Assembly (NCBI RefSeq): GCF_020697055.1
Contig: NZ_JAJFBP010000020.1
Location: 1 to 64,000 of the forward strand
Direction of reading: 5' to 3'
DNA from: Panacagrimonas sp.
GTDB lineage: Bacteria; Pseudomonadota; Gammaproteobacteria; Nevskiales; Nevskiaceae
DNA length: 64,000 nucleotides
The notes below the pieces were generated by a model. That model saw nothing but the letters and a program-made list of their open reading frames with translations. It did not search any database and was not told the DNA's origin. Made by a program: the position numbers and the translations under genes. Below, piece by piece: positions 1-17,615 of this stretch (position 1 is its first letter; the number at the start of each line of letters is the position of its first letter).

Positions 1-1
1 C

Positions 2-1204
<1,203 letters not shown>

Positions 1205-1215
1205 CCCTTGATGGA

Positions 1216-1243
1216 CTCCGTCGCGGGGTCGCCCGCGACGGAG
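1216..1243 (+). terminator. Hairpin after tuf
   Basis: A perfect 12-bp stem, CTCCGTCGCGGG (1216-1227) with CCCGCGACGGAG (1232-1243), closes on a GTCG tetraloop 11 bases after the tuf stop. No long T tract follows, so it may be a weak intrinsic terminator or an RNA-processing/stabilising hairpin before tRNA-Trp. Confidence 0.65.
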
Positions 1244-1260
1244 CTTGAAAGTGATCCCCG

Positions 1261-1266
1261 TACAAT
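1261..1266 (+). promoter_or_regulatory. Possible -10 box for tRNA-Trp/secE/nusG
   Basis: TACAAT lies 40 bases before the tRNA and just after the tuf hairpin, a natural place for a promoter of tRNA-Trp-secE-nusG. A TTGAAA at 1245-1250 is too close (10-base spacer), and nothing convincing sits 17 bases upstream, so this is only a candidate -10 element. Confidence 0.3.
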
Positions 1267-1305
1267 CCGCGCCCCTTTTGTGTCGCGTAGTCCAGACATA
1301 TCGCT

Positions 1306-1381
1306 AGGGGCGTAGCTCAATTGGTAGAGCGTCGGTCTCCAAAACCGAAGGCTGGGGGTTCGAGACCCTCCGCCCCTGCCA
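1306..1381 (+). tRNA. tRNA-Trp (anticodon CCA)
   Basis: 76-nt tRNA with encoded 3' CCA. The acceptor stem AGGGGCG pairs with CGCCCCT. The anticodon stem TCGGT/ACCGA (1332-1336/1344-1348) holds loop CTCCAAA with anticodon CCA at 1339-1341. The T arm carries GTTCGAGAC. Its place between tuf and secE is the classic gammaproteobacterial arrangement (trpT between tufB and secE in E. coli). Confidence 0.97.
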
Positions 1382-1427
1382 TAAAAGCCTGCCCTTCGGG
1401 ATTGCGTACTGCGCGTTGGCCGTATTG

Positions 1428-1808
1428 ATGGAATCCCAGACCGAAGTCACTCAATCGCCGCGCTACGACAGCCTGCTGCTCGCGGCGGCGGTGCTGCTGC
1501 TCGTCGGCGCGCTCGGCTCGTTCTATTACTTCGCGGGCGACGTCAACGTGCTCGTGCGGGTGCTCGGCCTGCTGGTCGGCACCGGCGTAGCGCTGGCGCT
1601 GGCCTACCGTACCGAACTGGGTCGCTCCGTCTGGGGCTACATCGTCGGCGCGCGCACCGAATTGCGGAAAGTCGTCTGGCCGAGCCGGCAGGAAAGCGTG
1701 CAGGCCACGCTGATGATCGCGGTCGTCGTGCTGATCACGGCCCTGCTGCTCTGGGGTCTGGACTCGCTCCTGCTGTGGGGCGTCAAGCTGCTCACCGGTC
1801 GGGGCTGA
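1428..1808 (+). CDS. secE: Preprotein translocase subunit SecE
   Basis: Small essential subunit of the SecYEG inner-membrane channel. 126 aa from ATG 1428; an in-frame TTG at 1416 would add four residues, but ATG is preferred. Two hydrophobic segments near residues 16-60 and a C-terminal one (about 95-120) give the three-helix gammaproteobacterial form. The diagnostic amphipathic stretch before the last helix is visible as [16 protein letters not shown]. The stop codon is 8 bases before the nusG start, so the two genes are translated as a unit, as in most bacteria. Confidence 0.95.
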   Translation: MESQTEVTQSPRYDSLLLAAAVLLLVGALGSFYYFAGDVNVLVRVLGLLVGTGVALALAYRTELGRSVWGYIVGARTELRKVVWPSRQESVQATLMIAVVVLITALLLWGLDSLLLWGVKLLTGRG

Positions 1809-1816
1809 GGACCAAC

Positions 1817-2350
1817 ATGACGATGCGCTGGTACGTGGTGCACGCCTATTCGCAGTACGAGAACAGCGTCAAGAAGGCGCTGGTCGAGCGCATCAATCGC
1901 GCCGGCCTGCAGGAGCAGTTCGGCGAGATCCTGGTGCCGACCGAGGAAGTGGTCGAGATCCGTGACGGCGTCAAGCGCATGACCGAGCGGAAGTTCTTCC
2001 CCGGTTACGTGCTGGTGAACATGGAGATGAACGAGGACACGTGGCACCTCGTCAAGTCCACGCCCAAGGTGCTGGGCTTCATCGGCGGCACGCCGGACAA
2101 GCCGGCGCCGATCTCCGAGAAGGAAGCCAACGCCATCCTCAACCGCGTCGAAGAGGCGGTCGAGAAGCCCAAGCCCAAGACGCTGTACGAGCCTGGCGAA
2201 GGCATCCGCGTCATCGACGGACCGTTCGCCGATTTCTCGGGCGTGGTCGAGGAAGTCAATTACGAGAAGAACCGCCTGCGTGTCGCGGTTCTGATCTTCG
2301 GTCGGTCGACGCCGGTCGAGCTGGAATTTAGTCAGGTCGAGAAGGCCTGA
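1817..2350 (+). CDS. nusG: Transcription termination/antitermination factor NusG
   Basis: RNA-polymerase-bound elongation factor that links transcription to Rho and to the ribosome through S10. 177 aa. Start chosen at ATG 1817 ([15 protein letters not shown]), six bases after GAGG at 1807-1810; the frame is open further upstream into secE but without homology. The N-terminal NGN domain (about 1-115) is followed by a KOW motif visible as [16 protein letters not shown] (about residues 126-141). secE-nusG coupling is universal in this group. Confidence 0.97.
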   Translation: MTMRWYVVHAYSQYENSVKKALVERINRAGLQEQFGEILVPTEEVVEIRDGVKRMTERKFFPGYVLVNMEMNEDTWHLVKSTPKVLGFIGGTPDKPAPISEKEANAILNRVEEAVEKPKPKTLYEPGEGIRVIDGPFADFSGVVEEVNYEKNRLRVAVLIFGRSTPVELEFSQVEKA

Positions 2351-2356
2351 AAGGCG

Positions 2357-2417
2357 GGCGTTAGGCGTTAAGCGTTAGGAACGGCAGTGCTTCTCCTAAC
2401 GCCCAACGCCTAACGCC
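2357..2417. repeat. Long inverted repeat of tandem heptamers between nusG and rplK
   Basis: Left arm 2357-2380 and right arm 2394-2417 (24 bp each, two mismatches, 13-base loop). Each arm is built of tandem 7-mers (GCGTTAG/GCGTTAA, and CTAACGC/CCAACGC on the other side). It could act as a terminator or attenuator between nusG and the L11 operon, or be a member of a dispersed palindromic repeat family. Confidence 0.75.
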
Positions 2418-2466
2418 TAAACACCCCGGGGAGCCGAAAGGCGCTATCACCCACCAGGAGTAAACC

Positions 2467-2901
2467 ATGGCCAAGAAAGTCCAAGGCTACGTCAAGCTGC
2501 AGATCCCAGCTGGCAAGGCCAATCCCTCACCCCCGATCGGTCCCGCACTGGGCCAGCAGGGCGTGAACATCATGGGTTTCTGCAAGGAGTTCAATGCAGC
2601 GACCCAGAAGCTGGAGCCCGGCATGCCGATTCCCGTGGTCATCACGGTGTACTCGGACAAGAGCTTCACCTTCATCATGAAGACGCCGCCGGCGACCTAT
2701 CTGATCAAGAAGGCCGCGGGCGTCGAGTCCGGTTCCAAGACCCCGCACACGGTCAAGGTGGGCAAGCTCAAGCGCGCCCAGCTCGAGGAGATCGCGAAGG
2801 TCAAGATGGCGGACCTCAATGCCGCCGACATGGACGCCGCCGTGCGCATCATCGCCGGCAGTGCGCGTTCGATGGGCATCGACGTCGAAGGGGTGAAGTG
2901 A
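2467..2901 (+). CDS. rplK: 50S ribosomal protein L11
   Basis: Binds the GTPase-associated centre of 23S rRNA. 144 aa, slightly longer than the E. coli protein (142). The N-terminal signature [20 protein letters not shown] with the conserved [12 protein letters not shown] is seen directly, and the C-terminal RNA-binding domain ends [15 protein letters not shown] at 2456-2460 lies six bases before the ATG. The stop is one base from the rplA ATG, the usual bicistronic L11 operon, in which L1 is known in other bacteria to repress its own mRNA. Confidence 0.98.
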   Translation: MAKKVQGYVKLQIPAGKANPSPPIGPALGQQGVNIMGFCKEFNAATQKLEPGMPIPVVITVYSDKSFTFIMKTPPATYLIKKAAGVESGSKTPHTVKVGKLKRAQLEEIAKVKMADLNAADMDAAVRIIAGSARSMGIDVEGVK

Positions 2902-2902
2902 C

Positions 2903-3616
2903 ATGGCCCAGGAAAAGAAAGCCGCCAAGATCAAGCTGAGCAAGCGCCAGAAGGCGTTCAAGGTTGAGCAGGGCAAGACCTACGCCCTTACCGAAGCGCT
3001 CGACCTGCTCAAGGCCAGCGCGACCGCCAAGTTCAAGGAATCGGTCGACATGTCGATCAACCTTGGCATCGACGCGAAGAAGTCCGACCAGAACGTGCGC
3101 GGCTCGACCGTGCTGCCGCATGGCAACGGCAAGTCGGTGAAGGTCGCGGTGTTCACGCAGGGTGCGAAGGCCGCAGAAGCGACCGCCGCCGGCGCCGACG
3201 CCGTGGGCATGGACGACCTGGCCGCCAAGATGAAGGCGGGCGAGCTCGACTACCAGGTCGTGATCGCGTCGCCCGATGCGATGCGCGTCGTCGGCCAGCT
3301 CGGCCAGCTGCTCGGTCCGCGTGGTCTGATGCCGAACCCCAAGACCGGCACCGTGACGCCGAACATCGCCGAGGCGGTCAAGAACGCCAAGGCCGGTATG
3401 GCCAAGTTCCGCACCGACAAGGCCGGCATCGTGCATTGCTCGATCGGCTCGGCCTCGTTCGAGAAGGACAAGATTCTCGACAACCTGCTGGCCGTGATGC
3501 GCGACATCCGCAAGCAGAAGCCCGCGTCGTCGAAGGGCATCTTCATCAAGAAGGTGACGCTCTCGACCACGATGGGTCCCGGCATCCGCGTCGACGTGGC
3601 GTCGCTGCCGGAATAG
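2903..3616 (+). CDS. rplA: 50S ribosomal protein L1
   Basis: 237 aa; E. coli L1 is 234. Forms the L1 stalk that handles the exiting tRNA. The L1 signature is visible: [18 protein letters not shown] in the C-terminal half, and [16 protein letters not shown]. In other bacteria L1 also binds its own mRNA and represses the L11-L1 operon. It follows rplK with a one-base gap. Confidence 0.98.
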   Translation: MAQEKKAAKIKLSKRQKAFKVEQGKTYALTEALDLLKASATAKFKESVDMSINLGIDAKKSDQNVRGSTVLPHGNGKSVKVAVFTQGAKAAEATAAGADAVGMDDLAAKMKAGELDYQVVIASPDAMRVVGQLGQLLGPRGLMPNPKTGTVTPNIAEAVKNAKAGMAKFRTDKAGIVHCSIGSASFEKDKILDNLLAVMRDIRKQKPASSKGIFIKKVTLSTTMGPGIRVDVASLPE

Positions 3617-3849
3617 TCAAAGGACGGGGCCCGTTGGGTCCCGGCTGAAAGTTTCGAAGTGTGGGGCCCGCGAGGGCCCACGTCGTCGAAGACCGCAAGT
3701 GCCGCAAGGCTTAAAGGGCTCGTCCAGCCGCTCGCGCAGACGGTGTAACCGAAAGCAGTCGTCGTCGTTGGCTTCCGGCGAAACCGTGAGGTGGAACGTC
3801 TTCGCAAGAAGAGGTTCCGTTCGTCAACAGCAGCACCAGGAGCAGTCTT
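3617..3849 (+). promoter_or_regulatory. Untranslated leader of the rplJ-rplL-rpoBC unit
   Basis: 233 bases without a gene. Two hairpins follow rplA: GGGGCCC/GGGTCCC (3626-3642) and GTGGGGCCC/GGGCCCAC (3661-3681, GCGA loop). The remainder leads to rplJ. In enterobacteria this leader binds L10-(L7/L12)4 and gives autogenous control. Position and length fit such an L10 leader, but I cannot confirm the conserved RNA fold by eye. Confidence 0.45.
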
Positions 3850-4380
3850 ATGGCATTGAGGTTGGAAGACAAGAAAGCCCTGGTTGCGGAAGTCAACGAA
3901 GTTGCGTCCAAGGCGCTCTCGGCCGTCGCGGCCGAGTACCGTGGTCTGAGCGCCGGCAAGTTCGACATCCTGCGTGATCGAGCCCGCAAAAACGGGATCT
4001 ATCTGCACGTGGTGAAGAACACGCTGGCGAAGCGGGCCGTGGCCGGCACGGAGTTCGAGTGCCTGGGTCCTGCGCTGACCGGTCCGCTCGTGCTCGGTTT
4101 CTCTCTCGAGGATCCGGGTGCGGTGGGTCGCGTCATCAAGGACTTCGCCAAGGAGAACGAGGCGCTGGTGGTCAAGGCGGTCGCGGTCGGCGGGACTCTT
4201 TACGGGCCCAAGGACATCGAGCGTCTGGCTTCTCTGCCGACCAAGGAGCAGGCCATCGCCATGCTCATGGGCGTCATGAAGGCCCCCATCGAGAAGTTCG
4301 TGCGCACCGTCAACGAGCCCACCGCGAAGTTCGTGCGCACGGTCAAGGCCGTCGCCGACAAGCAGGCCGAAGCCGCCTAA
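3850..4380 (+). CDS. rplJ: 50S ribosomal protein L10
   Basis: Base of the ribosomal stalk; its C-terminal helix carries L7/L12 dimers. 176 aa; E. coli L10 is 165. Typical features seen: [15 protein letters not shown] start, [16 protein letters not shown], and [16 protein letters not shown]. The extra length is in the C-terminal helix, which contains a near repeat ([20 protein letters not shown]), possibly one more L12-binding segment; that is inference. rplL follows after 67 bases. Confidence 0.97.
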   Translation: MALRLEDKKALVAEVNEVASKALSAVAAEYRGLSAGKFDILRDRARKNGIYLHVVKNTLAKRAVAGTEFECLGPALTGPLVLGFSLEDPGAVGRVIKDFAKENEALVVKAVAVGGTLYGPKDIERLASLPTKEQAIAMLMGVMKAPIEKFVRTVNEPTAKFVRTVKAVADKQAEAA

Positions 4381-4447
4381 GACATCCGCAATCACGCTTT
4401 CGCAAACAGCGATTCACCACACTTAATCAAGTTTCAGGAGTCAGAAC

Positions 4448-4831
4448 ATGTCGCTCAGCAATCAGGAAATTCTTGACGCGATCGCCGCCAAGTCCGTCAT
4501 GGACATCGTCGAGCTGGTCAAGATGATGGAAGAGAAGTTCGGCGTTTCCGCCGCTGCCGCCGTGGCCGTCGCCGCGCCGGCCGCCGGTGGTGGTGCCGCT
4601 GCCGCCGCCGTCGAAGAGAAGACCGAGTTCACGGTCGTCCTCACCGCGTTCGGCGAGAAGAAGGTCGAGGTCATCAAGGTGGTGCGCGAGCTCACCGGCC
4701 TGGGCCTGAAGGAAGCCAAGGATCTGGTCGAAGGCGCGCCGAAGGAAGTGAAGGACGGCGTCGACAAGAAGACCGCCGAGGAAATGAAGAAGAAGCTGGA
4801 AGCCGCAGGCGCCAAGGTCGACGTCAAGTAA
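4448..4831 (+). CDS. rplL: 50S ribosomal protein L7/L12
   Basis: Multicopy stalk protein that recruits translation GTPases. 127 aa. N-terminal dimerisation domain (1-32), an Ala/Gly-rich flexible hinge (about 35-58), and the conserved C-terminal domain with [19 protein letters not shown] are all visible. A good ribosome site (CAGGAG) precedes the ATG. It lies between rplJ and rpoB as in most proteobacteria. Confidence 0.98.
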   Translation: MSLSNQEILDAIAAKSVMDIVELVKMMEEKFGVSAAAAVAVAAPAAGGGAAAAAVEEKTEFTVVLTAFGEKKVEVIKVVRELTGLGLKEAKDLVEGAPKEVKDGVDKKTAEEMKKKLEAAGAKVDVK

Positions 4832-4869
4832 ACCTTGTCGGCGCGGTTTCAGTTTCGGTTTTGAGCGAA

Positions 4870-4898
4870 GGCTGGGGGCGCCTCGTGCGCCCCCGGCC
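4870..4898 (+). terminator. Attenuator-like hairpin between rplL and rpoB
   Basis: GGGGGCGC (4874-4881) pairs perfectly with GCGCCCCC (4887-4894) across a CTCGT loop, within the 190-base rplL-rpoB gap. There is no T run. In E. coli this gap holds a partial terminator and an RNase III site that set the ratio of stalk protein to polymerase; a similar role is plausible here. The rest of the gap shows only the ribosome site of rpoB (GAGG near 5010). Confidence 0.5.
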
Positions 4899-5021
4899 TG
4901 TCGCCGTTGTACGGGAAGTCGGAATGCATCGGTTTGGCCTGAATGCCAAACCCATGGGTTCCGGGGCGTCTAAACAGCGCCGCCGTCTGTTGTTGTCGTA
5001 GTTCGACTGAAGAGGTCACGA

Positions 5022-9098
<4,077 letters not shown>

Positions 9099-9161
9099 GG
9101 ACGATCAGCGTCCTGCGGAACTGAGCCAGCCCGAAGTAGCAAACCGAATTTTGGAGTCACC

Positions 9162-13424
<4,263 letters not shown>

Positions 13425-13461
13425 ACGGCAGCGTTGCGAGTGCCGCGATGCAGTACGACGG

Positions 13462-13481
13462 AGCCCCGCTGACGCGGGGCT
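13462..13481 (+). terminator. Intrinsic terminator after rpoC
   Basis: AGCCCCGC/GCGGGGCT, perfect 8-bp stem with TGAC loop, 37 bases after the rpoC stop, followed by a modest TCGCCGTTT. It plausibly ends the long ribosomal/RNA polymerase transcript. The remaining roughly 100 bases before the next gene show only a ribosome site (GGAGAAG). Confidence 0.7.
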
Positions 13482-13584
13482 TCGCCGTTTCAGCGTGTCC
13501 GGCCACGGGATTGCCCGGGATGGTTCGCGTGCAAAGGCTCGTGTACGTTCGATCGATCCAAGGCACGCACGAGCGGAGAAGCGT

Positions 13585-14679
13585 ATGGCCAACAACAGGA
13601 AGGTTCTGATCGCCGGCGCCAGCGGTGTCGTCGGAGCGGCGGCGGTGGAGGAATTCCTCGCGCAGGGCTGGGACGTGGTCGCGTTGTCGCGTCGCAAGCC
13701 CGAGATCGCCAATCCCAAGCCGTTCGAACACCTCGCGGTGGATCTGCAGGACGCAGCGGCCACGCGCACTGCGCTTTCGAAACTCACCGACGTCAGCCAC
13801 GTCGTCTACGCCGCGCTGTTCGAAAAGCCGGGTCTGATCGCCGGCTGGTCCGACAAGGACCAGATGGAAACCAACCTGGCGATGCTGAAGAACTTCCTCG
13901 AGCCGCTGATGGCCGCGGCCAAGGGACTGAAGCACTTCAGCCTGCTGCAGGGTACCAAGGCCTACGGCATCCACCTGCACCCGATGCCGATCCCCGCGCG
14001 TGAGCGCGCGGCACGCGACCAGCACGCCAATTTCTACTGGCTGCAGGAGGACTACCTGACGAATATGGCGAAGAAGGCCGGCTTCGACTATTCGATCCTT
14101 CGTCCGCAGCTGATCATCGGATCGGCCTACGGCGTGGCGATGAACCTCGCGCCGATCATCGGAGCCTACGCCGCGATCACGCGCGAGGAAGGCGAGCCGT
14201 TCGGATTTCCGGGCGGCATCAGCTACGTCTGGGAAGCGGTCGACTCGCGCCTGCTCGCGCGCATCTTCACCTGGTGCGCCACCAGTCCGGCGGCGGCGGG
14301 GCAGCATTTCAACTGCACCAACGGCGACGTCTTCGAATGGCGCAACCTGTGGCCGGCAATGGCCAAGGTGCTGGGCGTGACGGTCGGTCCCGACAAACCG
14401 CGCTCGATGGCCGAGTACCTGCCGGCCAAGGCCGGCGTCTGGGACGGCATCGTCAGGAAGAACAAGCTGCGGCCGGTGAAGATGTCGGAACTGGTCGGCG
14501 AGTCGCATCACTACGCCGATTTCTGCTTCGCCTACGGCGCCACCACGCCACCGCCACCGGCGTTCGTCAGCGCGATCAAGCTGCGCCAGGCGGGATTCAC
14601 CGAGGTGTGCGACACCGAGGAGATGTTCTGCTACTGGCTGCAGAACTTCATCGATCGCGGGATTCTGCCGAGGCCATAG
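13585..14679 (+). CDS. PRISE-type SDR (progesterone 5-beta-reductase/iridoid synthase-like)
   Basis: NAD(P)H-dependent reductase of the atypical SDR group that reduces C=C bonds of enones. 364 aa from ATG 13585 (MANNRKVLIAGASGVVG). The Rossmann motif GASGVVG is at residues 11-17. PRISE-family signatures are visible: a conserved Lys in QGTKAYG (about residue 118) and NFYWLQEDYL starting at N149, matching the family FYYxxED motif that bears the catalytic Tyr. The substrate cannot be told; plant homologues act on progesterone and iridoids, bacterial ones on various enones. The family is fairly sure, the reaction is inferred. It stands alone after the rpoC terminator. Confidence 0.8.
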   Translation: MANNRKVLIAGASGVVGAAAVEEFLAQGWDVVALSRRKPEIANPKPFEHLAVDLQDAAATRTALSKLTDVSHVVYAALFEKPGLIAGWSDKDQMETNLAMLKNFLEPLMAAAKGLKHFSLLQGTKAYGIHLHPMPIPARERAARDQHANFYWLQEDYLTNMAKKAGFDYSILRPQLIIGSAYGVAMNLAPIIGAYAAITREEGEPFGFPGGISYVWEAVDSRLLARIFTWCATSPAAAGQHFNCTNGDVFEWRNLWPAMAKVLGVTVGPDKPRSMAEYLPAKAGVWDGIVRKNKLRPVKMSELVGESHHYADFCFAYGATTPPPPAFVSAIKLRQAGFTEVCDTEEMFCYWLQNFIDRGILPRP

Positions 14680-14690
14680 GTTCGAACGGC

Positions 14691-14798
14691 AAAAGCCGTC
14701 ATCGCAAAGGCGCAAAGGTGAAAACGAGGACGCAAAGTTTTATTGGTTTTTCCTCTGCGCCCTTTCTTTTCCTTTGCGCCTTGGCGGTGACGGCTTTT
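14691..14798. repeat. Long inverted repeat before uvrD
   Basis: Arms 14691-14718 and 14771-14798, 28 bp each with two mismatches, starting and ending in AAAAGCCGTC/GACGGCTTTT. The arms contain tandem GCGCAAAG-like units, and the 52-base loop carries partial copies. It sits 50 bases before uvrD and 12 after the reductase gene. A role as terminator or bacterial palindromic repeat is likely. Confidence 0.8.
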
Positions 14799-14848
14799 CA
14801 GCTCTGAAAGTTCGCCAGCCGGGCCGGTCGACCGCGTAAAATCCCGCG

Positions 14849-17131
14849 ATGCAGCCTCTCGCGGACATCACGCCCCTCGTCGCCTCGCTCAATCCCGCGC
14901 AGAAGGAAGCGGTCACCGCGCCGCCGGAGCATCGGCTGGTGCTCGCAGGCGCCGGCAGCGGCAAGACGCGCGTACTCGTGCATCGCATCGCCTGGCTGAT
15001 CGCGGTCGAAGGCGTCTCGCCGCTGTCGATTCTCGCGGTGACCTTCACCAACAAGGCGGCCAGCGAGATGCGTGGGCGCATCGAGCAGCTCATCAACGTG
15101 CCCATCCGCTCGATGTGGGTGGGCACGTTCCACGGCATCGCGCATCGCATGCTGCGCCTGCACTGGAAGGAGGCGGGCCTGGCGCAGAACTTCCAGATAC
15201 TCGATGCCGACGACCAGGTGCGCCTGGTCAAGCGCGTGATCCGTTCGCTCGATCTGTCAGACGAGCAGTGGCCGCCCAAGATGGTGACGGGCTGGATCAA
15301 CGCCCAGAAGGAAGAGGCGCGGCGTCCGCAGCACCTGGCCGACCTGGGCGACTTCACACAGCGCCAGTACGTGCGCATCTACACCGCCTACGAGCAGGCG
15401 TGCGCGCAGTCGGGCATGGTCGATTTCGCCGAACTGCTGTTGCGCGCGTTCGAGTTGAGCCGCGATGTGCCGGAGATCCAGGCGCACTACCGCCGGCGCT
15501 TCCGCCACATCCTGGTCGACGAATTCCAGGACACCAACACGCTGCAGTACCTGTGGCTGAAGGTGCTGGCCGGCGATCAAGGGACGATGTTCGCCGTCGG
15601 CGACGACGACCAGAGCATCTATTCCTGGCGCGGCGCGCGGGTCGAGAACATGGTGCGCCTGGAAAAGGATTTCCCGGGCACCGAGGTCGTGCGCCTGGAG
15701 CAGAACTACCGCTCCACCGGCACGATTCTCAAGGCTGCCAACGGACTCATCGCGAAGAACACCAATCGCCTCGGCAAGAACCTCTGGACGGACAGCGGCG
15801 AAGGCGAGCAGATCCAGCTCTATGCCGCGTTCAACGAATACGACGAGGCCGAGTTCGTCGCCAACCGGATGCGCGAGCACATCGAGGGTCGCTCGCGACA
15901 CTCGGACCTCGCGATCCTGTATCGATCCAACGCGCAGTCGCGCGTGCTGGAAGAGATCCTGATCCGCGCGCGCATCCCGTATCGAATCTACGGCGGTCTG
16001 CGGTTCTTCGAACGGCAGGAGATCAAGGACGCGCTCGCCTACCTGCGCCTGCTCCACAACCGCGACGACGACACCAGCTTCGAGCGCGCGGTGAACACGC
16101 CGGCGCGCGGCATCGGCGCCACCTCGATGGAACGGCTGCGCGAGATCGCGCGTGCCAGTTCCGTGTCGCTGTGGATGGCGGCCAAGAATGCGGCGGCGCA
16201 GCTCGGACGATCCGCCGGCAACGTCACGCAGTTCCTCAAGCTCATCGACGATCTGCAACACGAGACGCGCGATATGGAGCTGTCCAAGGTCACCGAACTG
16301 GTGATCGCACGCACGGGATTGCGCGAGCACTACCGGAAAGAGAAGGGCGAGCAGGCCGAGGCGCGGCTCGAGAACCTCGACGAGCTGATCAGCGCGGCAC
16401 GCAGCTTCGAGACCGACCCCGCGGCACGCGCAGCCGCGGCCTCCGAGAATCCGGACGAGCCCGTGCTCGATCCGCTGACCGCGTTCCTGACGCACGCGGC
16501 GCTCGAGTCCGGCGAGGAGCAGGCCGGTCCCGGCGAGGACTGCGTGCAGCTGATGACGCTGCATGCGGCCAAGGGACTCGAATTTCCGGTGGTCTTCATC
16601 GTCGGCGTGGAGAACGGTCTGTTCCCCTCGATGCGCGCGGTGGATGAAGGCAATCTCGAGGAGGAGCGACGGCTGTTCTACGTCGGCATCACGCGGGCGC
16701 GGCGCAAGCTGTACCTCAGCTACGCCGAGATCCGGCGCGTGCACGGCGTCGAGCAGATCGGCGCGCCATCGATGTTCCTCAAGGAAGTGCCGTCCGAATG
16801 CGTGGTCGAGACGCGACCGCGCGCGGGCATCCTGCGGCCCGGCTTCGGATCGCGTGAGCCGCAGTCGTCCTATCGCGGCGGTTATGGTGGATACGGGTCG
16901 GGTGGCGCGCCCGGTGCGGCGCGGCCCCTTCCACGCTCGATCGCCGCATCATCCGGCGGCCTGGGGCCCGGCGGCTTTCGCCTGGGCCAGCGCGTCGAGC
17001 ATCCCAAGTTCGGTGAAGGAACGATCCTGAGCTTCGATGGCGACGGAGATCGTGCACAGATCGAGGTCAAGTTTCGCGACGCCGGAGTCAAACGCCTGGT
17101 GCTCGGATTCGCCAACCTGCGCGGACTCTGA
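14849..17131 (+). CDS. uvrD: DNA helicase II UvrD
   Basis: 3'-5' SF1 helicase of nucleotide excision and mismatch repair. 760 aa; E. coli UvrD is 720. Walker A GAGSGKT is at 34-40, followed by RVLVHRIAWLI; the Walker B motif DEFQD is at 224-228; motif III GDDDQSIYSWRGA and motif VI GITRARRKLYLS are present. The N terminus SLNPAQKEAVTAP and the C-terminal Tudor-like tail (RLGQRVEHPKFGEG...) match UvrD rather than Rep. A Gly/Tyr-rich linker precedes the tail (near residues 675-695). Confidence 0.95.
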   Translation: MQPLADITPLVASLNPAQKEAVTAPPEHRLVLAGAGSGKTRVLVHRIAWLIAVEGVSPLSILAVTFTNKAASEMRGRIEQLINVPIRSMWVGTFHGIAHRMLRLHWKEAGLAQNFQILDADDQVRLVKRVIRSLDLSDEQWPPKMVTGWINAQKEEARRPQHLADLGDFTQRQYVRIYTAYEQACAQSGMVDFAELLLRAFELSRDVPEIQAHYRRRFRHILVDEFQDTNTLQYLWLKVLAGDQGTMFAVGDDDQSIYSWRGARVENMVRLEKDFPGTEVVRLEQNYRSTGTILKAANGLIAKNTNRLGKNLWTDSGEGEQIQLYAAFNEYDEAEFVANRMREHIEGRSRHSDLAILYRSNAQSRVLEEILIRARIPYRIYGGLRFFERQEIKDALAYLRLLHNRDDDTSFERAVNTPARGIGATSMERLREIARASSVSLWMAAKNAAAQLGRSAGNVTQFLKLIDDLQHETRDMELSKVTELVIARTGLREHYRKEKGEQAEARLENLDELISAARSFETDPAARAAAASENPDEPVLDPLTAFLTHAALESGEEQAGPGEDCVQLMTLHAAKGLEFPVVFIVGVENGLFPSMRAVDEGNLEEERRLFYVGITRARRKLYLSYAEIRRVHGVEQIGAPSMFLKEVPSECVVETRPRAGILRPGFGSREPQSSYRGGYGGYGSGGAPGAARPLPRSIAASSGGLGPGGFRLGQRVEHPKFGEGTILSFDGDGDRAQIEVKFRDAGVKRLVLGFANLRGL

Positions 17132-17224
17132 TCTGCGCTCCAGGTCACGCGGACGGGTCGCGCGCGTGTCGAGGCTGCGGCTATGCTCGGGCCGCGCGCA
17201 CGCGCGAACAGGGAGATGACCACA

Positions 17225-17587
17225 ATGGATTTCGGCAAGGTTCTGACCAAGGAGTTCCTGCTGAACTGGAAGGGGCGGGTGAATCGGGCGCAGTTCTGGG
17301 CGTTCGTCCTCTTGTACATCGCGGGCGCCATCGCGATTGCGATCGTCGACGGGATACTCGGTACGGGCGGTATCCTCGGATTCATCTATGCCCTGGCGGC
17401 CCTCTATCCCTACTTCTGTGTCCTGATCCGGCGCTGGCACGATCGCGACAAGAGCGGCTTGTTTTGTCTGGTGATCCTGATCCCGTTCTTGGGTGCGCTC
17501 TGGATCCTGATCGAATGCGGCTGCCTGAAGGGCACCGACGGGCCGAACCGATTCGGCCCCGATCCGCTGGCCCCGGCCGCGGTCTGA
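17225..17587 (+). CDS. DUF805 family inner-membrane protein
   Basis: 120 aa with about three hydrophobic segments. The opening FLLNWKGRVNRAQFWAF and the RRWHDRDKSG motif before the last helix are characteristic of DUF805 (YhaH/YhaI-like) proteins, whose function is not established. Start chosen at ATG 17225, nine bases after GGGAG at 17211-17215; an ATG at 17216 lies too close to that site. The next gene starts 28 bases later on the same strand. Confidence 0.85.
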   Translation: MDFGKVLTKEFLLNWKGRVNRAQFWAFVLLYIAGAIAIAIVDGILGTGGILGFIYALAALYPYFCVLIRRWHDRDKSGLFCLVILIPFLGALWILIECGCLKGTDGPNRFGPDPLAPAAV

Positions 17588-17615
17588 AGTCGACCGAGGG
17601 CGACCTTCTGCCGGC

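Noticed and set aside
1416-1427. TTG start for SecE
   Set aside because: ATG at 1428 is in frame, and the extra four residues are not part of the family.
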